The notes beneath the pieces were generated by a model. The model was not told the origin of the DNA, did no database searches, and saw only the letters and a program-made list of their open reading frames with translations. DNA of 64,000 bases, taken from positions 1 to 64,000 of the forward strand of contig JAIEPW010000028.1 in NCBI GenBank assembly GCA_019748195.1. The letters run 5' to 3'. This stretch comes from Bryobacteraceae bacterium. GTDB lineage: Bacteria; Acidobacteriota; Terriglobia; Bryobacterales; Bryobacteraceae. This document shows, in pieces, positions 43,730 to 53,813 of this stretch (positions are counted from its first letter, which is position 1; each line of letters begins with the position of its first letter). A program made the translations under genes and the position numbers.

Positions 43730-45091
43730 CTAGCGCGTGGCGACGGCGATGCACTCTTCGAGAGTGTCCACCGCGAAATCCGCCTGATCCTTGTTCACCA
43801 CCAGAGGCGGGCACAGGCGCAGCGAGTTCGGACCGCAGCCGAGCACCAGCAGGCCGCGATCGAAGGCGAGCATTTCGACGCGGTCGCGCAGTTCGTGATT
43901 CCGTTCCCGCGTTTCCTGGTTCTTGACGAACTCGATGCCGATCATCAGGCCGCGGCCGCGCACGTCGCCCACGTGGGGGAAGCGCGCGGGCCAGGTCTTC
44001 AGGCGGTCCATGATGTGCGCGCCGATGCGGGCGGCGTTGTCGATCAGCTCCTGTTCCAACAGCTCGATGGTGGTCAGCGAAGCGGCGCACGCCACGGGAT
44101 TGCCGCCGAAGGTGGAAGCATGCGCCCCCGGTTTCCAGCTCATGAACTCGGGGCGCGCCACCACGGCGGAGAGCGGCAGTCCGCTGGCGATGCCCTTGGC
44201 CAGCGCCAGAATGTCGGGCTCGAGGCCGAAGTGCTCGCTCGCGAACATCTTGCCGGTGCGTCCCATGCCGCTTTGTACTTCGTCGGCGATGATGCAGATC
44301 TTGTGGCGGTGGGCGATGGACTGCAACTCGTCAAACCACTTCCGCGGGGGAACAACGTAGCCGCCTTCGCCCTGAATCGGCTCCATCAGAATGCCGGCGA
44401 CCTCGTCGGCCGGCAGGATGTGACGGAAAAGCTGATCCTCGATCACCTTCAGGCACTCGACGTTACAGGTTTCCGGCTTCAGATGGTAGGCGCAGCGGTA
44501 GCAGTTGCCGTAGGGGATGTGATGCACGCCCGGCAGCAGGTTGCCGAATCCCTTACGCTGCACATACTTCGACGCGGTGAAGGAAAGCGAGCCCAGGGTC
44601 CGCCCGTGGAAGCTGCCAAGGAACGCGATGAACTTCTCCTTGCCGGTGTGATAGCGCGCGGCCTTGATGGCGCCTTCGATGGCTTCCGTTCCGGAGTTGC
44701 CGAAATACACCCGCCGCTGGCCGTTGCCCGGCGCCAGGCGAGCCAGCTTCTCGGCGAGATCCACCATGCACTCGTAGTAGAAGTCGGTTCCGGACATGTG
44801 GATCAGGTTCGCCGCCTGGCGCTGGATGGCTTCCACCACCTTGGGGTGGCTGTGACCCGTGGCCACCACGGCGATGCCGGCGTTGAAGTCCAGGAAGCGA
44901 TTGCCGTCCGGGTCCTCGATGATGGCGCCTTCGCCTCGCTTGGCCACCAGGGGGTAGCCGCGAGTATAGGAGGGCGAGAGCACGGCGTGGTCGCGGTCGA
45001 TGATCTTCTTGGCTTTCGGCCCCGGAAGCGGGGTCACCAGATGGGGCAGATCCGCGCGGACGGGCGCGGACGTCTTAAGGGCTGAATCCAT
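43730..45091 (-). CDS. Class III PLP aminotransferase (acetylornithine/4-aminobutyrate type)
   Basis: 453 aa. Features: FGNSGTEAIEGAIKAAR, EPIQGEGGY near residue 235, IIADEVQSGMGRTGK near 270, and the PLP lysine in ILALAKGIASG near 300. It carries a Cys-rich insert NCYRCAYHLKPETCNVEC near residue 195, also known in a subset of archaeal and bacterial relatives and possibly a metal site. Reaction likely moves an amino group from an omega-amine or acetylornithine to 2-oxoglutarate; exact substrate not resolved. Shine-Dalgarno AGGAG. The 45092-45215 spacer shows no other feature. Confidence 0.84.
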   Translation of the reverse strand: MDSALKTSAPVRADLPHLVTPLPGPKAKKIIDRDHAVLSPSYTRGYPLVAKRGEGAIIEDPDGNRFLDFNAGIAVVATGHSHPKVVEAIQRQAANLIHMSGTDFYYECMVDLAEKLARLAPGNGQRRVYFGNSGTEAIEGAIKAARYHTGKEKFIAFLGSFHGRTLGSLSFTASKYVQRKGFGNLLPGVHHIPYGNCYRCAYHLKPETCNVECLKVIEDQLFRHILPADEVAGILMEPIQGEGGYVVPPRKWFDELQSIAHRHKICIIADEVQSGMGRTGKMFASEHFGLEPDILALAKGIASGLPLSAVVARPEFMSWKPGAHASTFGGNPVACAASLTTIELLEQELIDNAARIGAHIMDRLKTWPARFPHVGDVRGRGLMIGIEFVKNQETRERNHELRDRVEMLAFDRGLLVLGCGPNSLRLCPPLVVNKDQADFAVDTLEECIAVATR

Positions 45092-45215
45092 GGTCTTAGA
45101 CTCCTGAATCGACGGTTACGGAGTGGAAGTTGAGGGCCGACGGGATCGCCGGTCTAGTCGGAGCCAAAGAGCGCGGGACGTGCGGATGCGGGGTGCATTC
45201 GTGAAGGTATTCTAA

Positions 45216-45257
45216 CATGTCTCCGGAACCCTGCCCTCGGAGGGTCCCGGAGACATG
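45216..45257 (-). terminator. Long hairpin after the NHL gene
   Basis: 17-bp arms CATGTCTCCGGAACCCT / AGGGTCCCGGAGACATG with one mismatch and an 8-nt loop, 5 bp beyond the NHL-gene stop. There is no U-run after it on the minus strand, so termination is likely but not classical. Confidence 0.5.
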
Positions 45258-45261
45258 CGGA

Positions 45262-48200
45262 TCAGCGGACCGAAATGGTGGTTCGCAGCGTGATCGGCGG
45301 GTTGCCCGGGCCGTCGGTGCTGCGGATGTCGTACAGCAGGATGCCGACCGGGATCGAATTGGAGGGCGGCACGTTCATTCCGACCACGGCGTTGATCTGC
45401 CACAGGCCGACAAAGCCCGGCGCGAGGCCGGAATACTGCACCTCTGCCGGACCGTCATTGATGATCACGCGCAGGAAATTCAGGTTCTCGGGAATGCGCA
45501 CCGGGCCGGGGGCGGGCTCGCCGTCCGCGGGATAGCCGCTGACCGGGCCGTTCTCACCGACGCCCACTCCGGTTCCGTAGAGCGAGATCACCTGGCCGCG
45601 GGGAACCGGGTTCGACGGAGAGTTGATGGTTCCATCCTGGTTGATGGCCGAGATCTGCCCGGTGCCCTGCTGATTGGCGGTGAACAGCGACGGCGATCCG
45701 CGGTCCATCTGGATCTGGCCGACGGCGATCACCTGCCCGTCGGTCTTGGAGATCTGCACTTCGGCCAGGCCGGAGGTAGGCGCGTTGCGCGGCACCTGGA
45801 AATCAATGCGCGACGGAACCAGGCGGAAGATGCGCGCCGGGACGCCGTTGAAGGACACCTGATATTCGCCCAGCGTGGTCGGCCAAGGGTAGGCCTCGGC
45901 GGAAGCCGAGGGCACATCCAGCCCCAATCCCAGCCGGTACAAATACGCAAGCTGGCCGGGCGCGAGCCGGGTGGTGGAGTAGCTGGCCGCGTTCTGGAAC
46001 GTCAGCGCGGCATAGTAGAACGACACGCGGTTGATGCCTTCGGCGAACACCGGGTTGTCGTTGTCGTCCAGCGCGAGCGCCAGCGGCAGCGGCACGGAAA
46101 GCCGCGACAGGACCTGATCCGGATTCAGAAGAAGCCGGGAAAACTCGGGGTAGCGGCGGACTTCGTTGGCGCTGGTGTTCGCTACCCACACTTCACCCGA
46201 TCGCGAGCTGACGAAGATCCCCTGCGGGGAGCTGAACCCGGTCAGCGTAACGGCCGGAGAGGGATCGTTGCCCGCCGCGGGCGCCCGCGTGTAGATGTGC
46301 ACCCGGTTGTTACCCGAATCGGCGACGTACAGCCGGTCATCGGTGTCGGTGGCGATGTGGCGAGGCGAGTTCATGCGGGTCGCCGTGTTGCCGGCCGAGA
46401 CGGTGTTGAAATCGGGTTGGCCGAACACCAGCGCGGCGTCCTGCCCGTTACGGAAGTCACCTCCGGCGGGCTTGCGGAACAGGACCACGCGATTGTGCGC
46501 GACGTCGCTGACCGCGATGCTGCCGTCGAAAAAGATCGCGAGGCCGTAGGGATTGCGCAGCGTGGCCGAGCTCGCGTCGGTGATGCGAGTGAAAAAGTTG
46601 GCCTGGCCCAAGACCAGATTGGGACGCTGCGCGGTTTGCGCGAAGGGCGTGGGATAGCGCAGCACGCGTCCGTTTCCCGTGTCGGCCACGAACAGGTTCC
46701 CGTCGCCGTCCACGGCCAGGCCGCTGGGCGAATTCAACCCGCTGTCGTTGAACTGCGTGGCGTCGTCGCTGGGGGAGTTCACCAGGTTCTTGTTGAACCC
46801 CGTCTGCCCGATCACGATGTCGGCGCGGTCCCCGGGGCGGACGTTGCGGGCATCGCGGAAGCCCAGAACGCGGTTATTCAGGGCGTCGGCGACGTAGAGC
46901 CGCGGCGGCGAGGAGCGGCGGTCAATGGCGATTCCCGCGCTCGCGACGTTGCCCGCCAAGAAGAACGCCTCGCGCCCCTCCAGCAGATTCGGCGCGGCTT
47001 CATCGAACTCGGCCTGTCCCACCAGGCGCGTGGACCCGCCGAAAGTGTCGCCCTGGACGGGCAGGGAAAGCACGCGATGGTTGCCGGAGTCCGCCACCCA
47101 CAGTTCGTTGTTCGCGAAAACCATGTGCACCGGCGCGCTCAGCGAACTCGAAGTGGGGTCGGGGCGTCCGCCGTTGGGCCTTCCGGCCAGGAAGTCCACC
47201 TGGGCGTAGACGGCGCGCATGTTGGGCGACGGCGCGGCGTCGGTTTCCGCCGGCCACTGTTCCGGAGCGTCGTACTTCACCAGCCGGTTGTTGGGGGTGT
47301 CGGCGACCCAAAGGTTATTGCCGACAACAGCCAAGCCCTCGGGCGGCGCGAACGCGCCTTGCGCGTTGGGCAGGCCGAGAGCGGTCGCGTTGGGGTAGGC
47401 GGGAACCGGCGTGTTCGGCTGCCGGATGAGAACGCCCAGAACGCGGGAAGCGGCCTTGCCGTTGGTGAACGGCGCGGTGTAGTAGAGAACGCGCGAGAAG
47501 CCGTCCGAGACGTAAAGGTTGCCGGCGGCGTCGAAGGCGAGGCCGCTCGGCTGCACCAGCCCGGTCTTGGCCACCTGAATCGTGGTGGCGCCGGCAGGCG
47601 GGGTCGGCTGGTTGCGCGAAGTGAAATCGAACTGCCCGAGCACGCGGTCCGCGGCGGGCTCGCTGGTGTTGGCCGCAAGCTGCGACACCGGATACCGCAG
47701 CACGCGATTGTTCCCCGAATCGGTAACCCACAGGTTGCCGTCGCGATCGAACGCCATGCTCAGGCGGAACACGCCGCCCGCCGTAAAAGCCAGGGTGCGT
47801 TCATTGGGCGCCGCCAGTCCCTGATTGGGGCTCACGCCCGAGGACACGGTTCGCTGTCCGATCACCAAGTCCACGGGAAGCAGCGATCCGGTCTGGTCCA
47901 GCGGCCGGGGATACCGGAGAATGCGGTTGTTGGCGGCGTCGGCGACATAGAGGTTGCCCTGCCGGTCCACGGCGACGGCGGTGGGCAAAGAGAGCCCGCT
48001 GGTGAGCCCGCCGGGTCCGGCCTGCGGGCCTTGCGACAAGGTGGATTGGAGGTCGCGCTGGCCGATCACCCGGTCCGCGGTGTTGCCGCGGATGAGATTC
48101 GCGCCCACCCGGAACGCCAGCACCCGGTTGTTGCCGGTATCGGCGACATAAAGGATCGGCGGGCTGGAGGTCGTGTCCACCGCAACCGACTGGGGACCGT

Positions 48201-48360
48201 TCAGTTCGCGGCCCTCCACCAGGTTGGGGGCCACGGTGACCGCCGGTATCCGCAACGAGGGGCTGCCGAAAACGCGCGACGGCAACGGGTTGATCACCAC
48301 TTGTGCCCGAGCGGCGGCACAGACTCCGATAGCGAAGAAAACAAAGCGCAAATATCTCAT
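45262..48360 (-). CDS. Secreted NHL-repeat beta-propeller protein with Solibacter C-terminal domain
   Basis: 1032 aa. Signal peptide (RYLRFVFFAIGVCAAARAQ), then about a dozen NHL-type repeats of the form LYVADTGNNRVL, LYVADAANNRIL, LWVTDSGNNRVL, LWVADTPNNRLV and LFVADTGNGRVL spread over residues about 65-760, likely two six- or seven-bladed propellers. The last ~240 residues (from NAASYSTTRLAPGQ) include QISAINQDGTINSPSNPVPRG, YGTGVG, INAVVG and PIGILL-type strands of the TIGR03437 domain named for Solibacter. Outside the cell, function unknown; likely ligand binding or adhesion. Divergent from mqnA. Confidence 0.82.
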   Translation of the reverse strand: MRYLRFVFFAIGVCAAARAQVVINPLPSRVFGSPSLRIPAVTVAPNLVEGRELNGPQSVAVDTTSSPPILYVADTGNNRVLAFRVGANLIRGNTADRVIGQRDLQSTLSQGPQAGPGGLTSGLSLPTAVAVDRQGNLYVADAANNRILRYPRPLDQTGSLLPVDLVIGQRTVSSGVSPNQGLAAPNERTLAFTAGGVFRLSMAFDRDGNLWVTDSGNNRVLRYPVSQLAANTSEPAADRVLGQFDFTSRNQPTPPAGATTIQVAKTGLVQPSGLAFDAAGNLYVSDGFSRVLYYTAPFTNGKAASRVLGVLIRQPNTPVPAYPNATALGLPNAQGAFAPPEGLAVVGNNLWVADTPNNRLVKYDAPEQWPAETDAAPSPNMRAVYAQVDFLAGRPNGGRPDPTSSSLSAPVHMVFANNELWVADSGNHRVLSLPVQGDTFGGSTRLVGQAEFDEAAPNLLEGREAFFLAGNVASAGIAIDRRSSPPRLYVADALNNRVLGFRDARNVRPGDRADIVIGQTGFNKNLVNSPSDDATQFNDSGLNSPSGLAVDGDGNLFVADTGNGRVLRYPTPFAQTAQRPNLVLGQANFFTRITDASSATLRNPYGLAIFFDGSIAVSDVAHNRVVLFRKPAGGDFRNGQDAALVFGQPDFNTVSAGNTATRMNSPRHIATDTDDRLYVADSGNNRVHIYTRAPAAGNDPSPAVTLTGFSSPQGIFVSSRSGEVWVANTSANEVRRYPEFSRLLLNPDQVLSRLSVPLPLALALDDNDNPVFAEGINRVSFYYAALTFQNAASYSTTRLAPGQLAYLYRLGLGLDVPSASAEAYPWPTTLGEYQVSFNGVPARIFRLVPSRIDFQVPRNAPTSGLAEVQISKTDGQVIAVGQIQMDRGSPSLFTANQQGTGQISAINQDGTINSPSNPVPRGQVISLYGTGVGVGENGPVSGYPADGEPAPGPVRIPENLNFLRVIINDGPAEVQYSGLAPGFVGLWQINAVVGMNVPPSNSIPVGILLYDIRSTDGPGNPPITLRTTISVR

Positions 48361-48535
48361 GGGATTGTCTAACCTGGCGCGCGCGGGATACGCCCGACTT
48401 CAACATAGCACACGCACCCTCAGGCTTTAATCGGCCTCTTCGTACTGGACGTACAGGGCTGTACCGGTTTCGCGCGTCCACCCCGGCCTGCAGGTCCCGT
48501 CGCCAAGCGGACCTCTCTCCCGCTAAAATGATGGA
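48361..48535. promoter_or_regulatory. Divergent spacer of the NHL gene and mqnA
   Basis: 175-bp spacer. A TAAAAT hexamer at 48524-48529 stands 6 nt before the TTG of mqnA. No Shine-Dalgarno for mqnA and no clear -35 box were seen. Confidence 0.35.
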
Positions 48536-49333
48536 TTGATTCCCGATACCCACCGGCTTCCCAAGGTTTGCGCGGTCAGCTACCTGAATACCGTCCCGCT
48601 GGTCTGGGGCATGCTTCACGGACCGCAGAAGGGCCTGGTGGATCTCAGCTTTGAACTCCCCAGCGTGTGCGCCGATCGCGTGCGCAGTGGCGAGGCCGAC
48701 ATCGGCATCCTGCCGGTGATCGAGATGCAGCGGCAAGGTTTGGAGATGTTCCCGGGGGCGGCGATCATCGCCCGCGGGCCGGTACGCAGCATCCTGCTGA
48801 TCTCCAAGGTTCCCTTCGCGCGGATCCGGACGCTGGCCGCGGATTCAGGTTCGCGAACGTCGGTGATGCTGGCGCGGGTGATTCTGGCGCGCCGGCATGG
48901 CATCGATCCCGAGGTGCGGACGCGAAAAGCCGCGTTGGAGGCGATGCTCGCCGAATGCGACGCGGCGCTGATTATCGGCGATCCCGCCCTGCGGATCGAC
49001 CCCGCCGCACTGCCATACCATGTCGCGGACCTGGGCGAAGAATGGACGAAGCTGACCGGCCTGCCGATGGTGTTCGCCGTCTGGTCCGGCAAGCCGGGGC
49101 TGGTGACTCCCGAGCTGACGGCGCTGTTCACGGACTCCTGCGCCTACGGGCTGGAGCGAATCGAGGAGATTGCCGCGCGCGAGCACGCCGCGCGGGGGAT
49201 CTCCGCCGGGCTGGCCCGCGAATACCTGACCAGGCACATCCAGTTCCAGATGTCGGAGCGCGATTACGCGGGCATGCAGACGTATTTGCAGTACGCGGCG
49301 GCTTTGGACAGCATCGAACAGTTCAGCACCTGA
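48536..49333 (+). CDS. mqnA: Chorismate dehydratase, futalosine menaquinone pathway
   Basis: 265 aa periplasmic-binding-protein-like enzyme that removes water from chorismate to 3-enolpyruvyl-benzoate, first step of the futalosine route. N-terminus VCAVSYLNTVPLVWGML and the block DIGILPVIEMQRQG, plus ADSGSRTSVMLARVIL, match MqnA. Start TTG 48536 (no in-frame ATG upstream; family proteins start about here). mqnC follows after 14 bp, with a good Shine-Dalgarno. Confidence 0.88.
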   Translation: MIPDTHRLPKVCAVSYLNTVPLVWGMLHGPQKGLVDLSFELPSVCADRVRSGEADIGILPVIEMQRQGLEMFPGAAIIARGPVRSILLISKVPFARIRTLAADSGSRTSVMLARVILARRHGIDPEVRTRKAALEAMLAECDAALIIGDPALRIDPAALPYHVADLGEEWTKLTGLPMVFAVWSGKPGLVTPELTALFTDSCAYGLERIEEIAAREHAARGISAGLAREYLTRHIQFQMSERDYAGMQTYLQYAAALDSIEQFST

Positions 49334-49347
49334 GGAAGAAGGTTCTT

Positions 49348-50382
49348 ATGATGACCCGCGCGGAAGCGATTGACCTGTATCAAAGCAACGACCTGATCGG
49401 CATCGGCATGGCTGCCGACGCCGTCCGCCGCAAACTGCATCCGCACGGCGTGGTCAGCTACATCATCGATCGCAATATCAACTACACCAACGTTTGCACC
49501 GAGTACTGCAGCTTCTGCGCCTTCTACCGTCCGGTGGGACATGCCGAAGGCTACGTGCACCCGAAGGAGGTGATCTTCCAGAAGATCCAGGAGACGCTGG
49601 ACCTGGGCGGGACGGGCATTCTGATGCAGGGCGGCCTCCATCCGGACCTGAAGATCGAGTGGTATGAGGATCTGCTGCGCTCCATCAAGCAGCGCTTCCC
49701 CCGGATTTGGAACCACTGCTTTTCCGCGCCCGAGATCATGAATATCGCCAAGGTGAGCGACCTGACCGTGCGCGACACCATCGCGCGCCTGCGCGATGCC
49801 GGGCTCGATTCCATCCCCGGCGGCGGGGCGGAGATTCTGGATAACGAAGTGCGTCACCGGATCTCGCGGCTGAAGTCGACCGTGGACGATTGGATCCTGG
49901 TGCATCGCACGGCGCATCAACTCGGGCTGCGCACCACGGCGACCATGATGTTCGGCACCGGCGAGACCATCGAGCAGCGCATGAATCACTTCGATATCGT
50001 GCGCCAGATCCAGGAGGAAACCGGCGGCTTCACGGCGTTCATCCCCTGGAGCTTCCAGCGGGAAAACACATCGCTGGGCCGGTTTGTGAAGGAAGAAGCG
50101 ACGGCGGTGGAGTACCTGAAGATGCTCGCGTTGTCGCGGCTGTACCTGGAAAACATTCTGAACATTCAGAGCTCCTGGGTGACGCCGGGGCTGAAGACGT
50201 GCCAGATCGGGCTGCGTTTCGGCGGCAACGACGTGGGCTCGATCATGATCGAGGAGAATGTCGTTTCGGCGGCGGGTACGCACAACCGCGCGACGGAAGA
50301 GGAGCTGCGGCGGCTGATCCGCGATGCGGGGTTCGTGCCGAAGCAGCGGGATACGTTGTACCGGACGTACTTTTTGAATTAG
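49348..50382 (+). CDS. mqnC: Cyclic dehypoxanthinyl futalosine synthase (radical SAM)
   Basis: 344 aa. Radical SAM cluster CTEYCSFC preceded by RNINYTNV near residue 55; then QGGLHPDLKIEWYEDLL, HCFSAPEI, AGLDSIPGGGAEIL, TTATMMFGTGET, FTAFIPWSFQREN and the C-terminal EENVVSAAGTH of MqnC. These distinguish it from MqnE. It cyclises dehypoxanthinyl futalosine in the menaquinone pathway. A GAGGAAGAAGG site precedes ATG 49348. Presence of this pair predicts that the host uses the futalosine route; mqnB/D/E/G are not here. Confidence 0.92.
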   Translation: MMTRAEAIDLYQSNDLIGIGMAADAVRRKLHPHGVVSYIIDRNINYTNVCTEYCSFCAFYRPVGHAEGYVHPKEVIFQKIQETLDLGGTGILMQGGLHPDLKIEWYEDLLRSIKQRFPRIWNHCFSAPEIMNIAKVSDLTVRDTIARLRDAGLDSIPGGGAEILDNEVRHRISRLKSTVDDWILVHRTAHQLGLRTTATMMFGTGETIEQRMNHFDIVRQIQEETGGFTAFIPWSFQRENTSLGRFVKEEATAVEYLKMLALSRLYLENILNIQSSWVTPGLKTCQIGLRFGGNDVGSIMIEENVVSAAGTHNRATEEELRRLIRDAGFVPKQRDTLYRTYFLN

Positions 50383-50548
50383 GGTCGCGGGGGCAAAAAT
50401 CCGAAATGAGGCGTCGAGACGTTTAGGGCCTTGTCAAGGATCTGGTGTAGCCATATATTCTCGCTGCCCGCATCTGCTGGCCTCCTTCATGGATGTTGTT
50501 CGGAGCGAGGTAATCCCAGAGCGCAGATACTCCGGGATTCGAACTTGT
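50383..50548. other. Spacer between mqnC and the SBBP-like gene
   Basis: 165 bp between convergent genes. No hairpin terminator, tRNA or other feature was recognised. Confidence 0.5.
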
Positions 50549-52766
50549 TTACCGCACCACCACCGGCACGCTGTTCGAGTTCCCCGAAGGGGTCGTCAAC
50601 ACCAGCGGATGAATTCCAGGCGTCAACCCCTGGGGGACCACTACGTTGATTTGATACGCGCCGGGGCCGCCGGGGGCGTAGCCCGAGAAATCGACGCGGG
50701 CATCGACGCCGCCGATACGGACGCCGGTGTTCACAAGCGTTCTCGCGATTCCATCCACCCTTGCGCCGGTCACCAGCGCGGGCTCCACCGCGCCCAGGCC
50801 GCCGGCGTACACCAGCAGGATGTCGCCGGGCCGGACGGGATTGTCGGCGTTTACCAGACGGCCCGCCAGCGGACCGGCGCCGAAGATCACCGCCCCGGTT
50901 CCGGCGGCGTCCACCAGAAAGATCGACGGGTTGAGGGGCGAGACATTCACCGTCGCCGTGACGCGGCTGCCCTGATCGTTTACCACGGAGACATCGGCCG
51001 GACCGGTGGCAAGCTCGAACGGCGCCAGGAAATTCACCTGGCCGGCGGAGCAGTAGTAAAGCGGCGCGGCGAACTCCCGGCCGGCGGAATCGCGAATCCG
51101 CACCTGGATGTCGCAGAGCCGGGTGGGCAGTGGGAGATCGGCGAACGCGGCGGTGGAGCCAGCCAGAGCGTTGCCCCAGATGGTATGAGCGCTGCCGCCG
51201 ACCAGCGGGCCGGCCACGCCGTTCGAGGTCGCCGTTACCGCGGCGATCAGCCGCGCCTGCTCCAGGTCGCGAACCAGCCTTCCGTCGCTACTGTAGCGGA
51301 TCACGTAACCGTCGGACTCGCCTTCGGTGACGATCGGAACCACACCCGCGCCAGGGTCGGTGTCCAGAGTCCCGAAAAAGGTTCCGGATACCAGCCAAAA
51401 GCCCCGCCCGTCGCTGATCACGCTGGATGCGGCAGCCAGGTTCTCGGGGGAACTGGACGGGGTCCCGCCCAAACCCACCACCCAGCCCAGCGTTCCATCG
51501 GCGTTGTACCGCGCCAGGTAGCCGTCGGTGGCGCCGTTCACGCCGCGCGCGGTGACGGTCGACGTGCCGGCGCCGGGGTCGAAGTCGGCGGTTCCGACAA
51601 AGGCGCCAGCGACGTACGCGGCATTGTCAGCGCCCGTGGCCAGGCGCAGCACGGTATCGTTGCCCGCGCCGCCCCAGGAAATCGCCGACCGGAAGTTGAA
51701 CTGGCTGTCGATCCGCGCCAGGAACGCATCGGCGCCTCCGTTGCTGTTGCGAATGCCGCCGGGCCGGCCCGCGGGCTCGAAGTTGGTGGTGACGTTGAAG
51801 GTCCCGGTGATGACGATGTTGTTGGCGGAGTCCACCCACACGCCGCCGGGCGCCGCGATGTCGGAGTTCACTCCGCCGAAACGCTGCGAGCCCAGATGCA
51901 CGCCTCCGTCGGCGCTGTAGACCGCCAGGAACAAGTCCGGAAACTCGATGTTGCCGTCGCGAGTCAGGTTGCGGCCCAGGTCGCTGGGATCGAAGTCCAC
52001 GATGCGGCTGGCGAAAGTTCCGTAAAGGACCACGTTGCCGGCCGCGTTGAAGGCGATCCCGTAGCCGATCTCGTCGAAGTTGAACCCGACTCCGAAGCCC
52101 CATTGAAAATCGCCCGCCGGGGAATACTTGGCCAGGAACAGATCCTTCTGGCCCTGGCTGGTGATGGTGGCGATGCGGCCTTCCACGGGATCCAGATCCA
52201 CCGTCTGCTGAAAATAGCCGGTCATATACACACTACCGGTTGCGTCGAGTTTCAGATGGAACGCTTCGTCCGCCAGGGCGGAGCCGATGACGTTCAGCCA
52301 CAGCAAGGCGCCGTCGGGGCTGTACTTGGCAAGGAAGATATCGTCCTGCCGGGAGGTTACCTCGCGCACGGAGTTCGAGGGATCGAAATCGACAACGCCG
52401 TTGAAGATTCCGCAAACCAGGATGTTACCCTGGGCGTCGGCGGCGATGGATCGCGGCGTTTCGACGCCTGGGCCGCCGATGCGAACCGCCCAAACATAAC
52501 GGCCATTGGCATCATACTTTGCCAGGAACATGTCGGCGGCGGTGGGAGCCACCAGGACATCCTCCGGGGCGGCGGGGTTGAAGTCGACGTTGCGGGTGAA
52601 GGTGCCGGTCACAACCAGGTTGCCGCGCGGGTCGACAGCAGTGTCGCGGACCGTGTCGGCGCCGGCCCCGCCGATGCGCAGGGGCAGCGTGATCGCGGTC
52701 TGCGACCAGACCGGCCCGGAAAGCAAGGCTCCGCAAAGAACCGGAAACAAGGGGAGGCGGCTCATC
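50549..52766 (-). CDS. Secreted SBBP-type beta-propeller protein with Solibacter C-terminal domain
   Basis: 739 aa. Signal peptide SRLPLFPVLCGALLSGPVWS (ATG 52766; a longer frame to 52793 has no better start). Repeats of the type FLAKYDANGRYVWAVRIGG, FLAKYSPDGALLWLNVIG, FLAKYSPAGDFQWGFGVG and YLARYNADGTLGWVVGLGG match the SBBP beta-propeller repeat, with intervening GTF/DFDPA blocks. The last ~220 residues (from VSVVNDQGSRVTATV) carry the same C-terminal Ig-like pair as the NHL protein (GAVIFGAGPLAG, DILLVYAGGLG, INVVVP), that is TIGR03437. Function unknown; probably extracellular. Confidence 0.8.
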
Positions 52767-52824
52767 CAATACTTAGAGTACCGCAGCAACATAAATGCGA
52801 TACATTGTTGGTCGGTAGCCCACA
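52767..52824. promoter_or_regulatory. Divergent spacer of the SBBP gene and coaA
   Basis: 58 bp between starts of divergent genes. A TACTCT hexamer precedes the SBBP start by 9 nt; nothing else supportable. Confidence 0.25.
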
Positions 52825-53790
52825 GTGACCAATCCGTTACCCCTGGCGGACGCCGCCAAGCTGACGCCGCACTTGAGCTTCTCCCGTCAGGAATGGGCCC
52901 GGCTGCGAGCGGCCACACCCCTGACTCTGACCGAACAGGACTTGGCGACGCTGCGCGGCATCAACGAGAGGTTGTCGCTCGAAGATGTCGCCGACGTCTA
53001 CCTGCCTTTGTCGCGGCTGCTGAATCTGTACGTCGGCGCTACCCAGGCCCTGCACAAGGCGACCGACACGTTTCTCGGCAATCTTCCGGCGAAGGTGCCG
53101 TATGTGATCGGAATCGCCGGATCGGTCGCGGTGGGCAAGAGCACTACCGCGCGCGTGCTGCAGGCGCTGCTGAAGCGGTGGCCGGATCATCCCAAGGTGG
53201 ATCTGATCACCACCGACGGTTTTCTGCATCCCACGCGTGTTCTGGAAAGCCGCGGGCTGATGAAGCGCAAGGGATTTCCGGAAAGCTATGACCAGCGGCG
53301 GCTGGTGCAGTTCGTCTCCGACGTGAAAGCGGGCAAGCCGGAGGTGACGGCTCCGGTCTATTCGCACCTGCTGTACGACATCGTGCCGAACGAGCAGCAG
53401 GTGGTCCGCAAGCCGGACATCCTGATCGTGGAGGGGCTGAACGTGCTGCAGACGGGGGAGGCCGCGCCGGGCCGCGCGCCGCGCCTGTTCGTCAGCGATT
53501 TCTTCGATTTCTCCATCTATATCGACGCCGCCGAGGAGGCCATCGAAGAGTGGTATGTCGCGCGGTTCCTGAAGCTGCGGGAGAAGGTGTTCGTGAACCC
53601 GCGCTCGTACTTCCACAAGTACGCAAGCCTGAGCGAAGCCGAAGCCGCCGCCACGGCGCACGGCATCTGGGGCGAGATCAACGGGCCCAACCTGCGGGAG
53701 AATATCCAGCCGACGCGGGAGCGGGCGCAGTTGATTCTGGAAAAGGGCGGGGATCACGGCATCCGCGGCGTGCGGCTGAGGAAGCTGTAG
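52825..53790 (+). CDS. coaA: Type I pantothenate kinase
   Basis: 321 aa. Phosphorylates pantothenate, first step of coenzyme A synthesis, cytoplasm. P-loop [17 protein letters not shown] near residue 95, DGFLHP near 132 and EGLNVLQ near 205, and GFPESYDQR near 150 match CoaA (type I, usually inhibited by CoA). GTG start at 52825; the N-terminal ~85 residues are as long as in the family. It is followed by a small unknown gene after a TATAAT box. Confidence 0.92.
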   Translation: MTNPLPLADAAKLTPHLSFSRQEWARLRAATPLTLTEQDLATLRGINERLSLEDVADVYLPLSRLLNLYVGATQALHKATDTFLGNLPAKVPYVIGIAGSVAVGKSTTARVLQALLKRWPDHPKVDLITTDGFLHPTRVLESRGLMKRKGFPESYDQRRLVQFVSDVKAGKPEVTAPVYSHLLYDIVPNEQQVVRKPDILIVEGLNVLQTGEAAPGRAPRLFVSDFFDFSIYIDAAEEAIEEWYVARFLKLREKVFVNPRSYFHKYASLSEAEAAATAHGIWGEINGPNLRENIQPTRERAQLILEKGGDHGIRGVRLRKL

Positions 53791-53800
53791 GACCGCCGGT

Positions 53801-53806
53801 TATAAT
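53801..53806 (+). promoter_or_regulatory. TATAAT -10-like hexamer 7 nt before the start of 53814-54269
   Basis: Consensus TATAAT followed by GGAGCTT and then ATG 53814. A transcript starting 7 nt downstream would begin at the start codon (leaderless); no -35 box is evident. Confidence 0.35.
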
Positions 53807-53813
53807 GGAGCTT

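Noticed and set aside
45217-48372. Long plus-strand frame (1051 codons) over the NHL gene
   Set aside because: It is antisense to a gene with clear repeats and a signal peptide, and its sequence has no recognisable domain; a high-GC artefact.
50489-52828. Long plus-strand frame (779 codons) over the SBBP gene
   Set aside because: Antisense to the SBBP repeats; no domain, composition typical of shadow frames.
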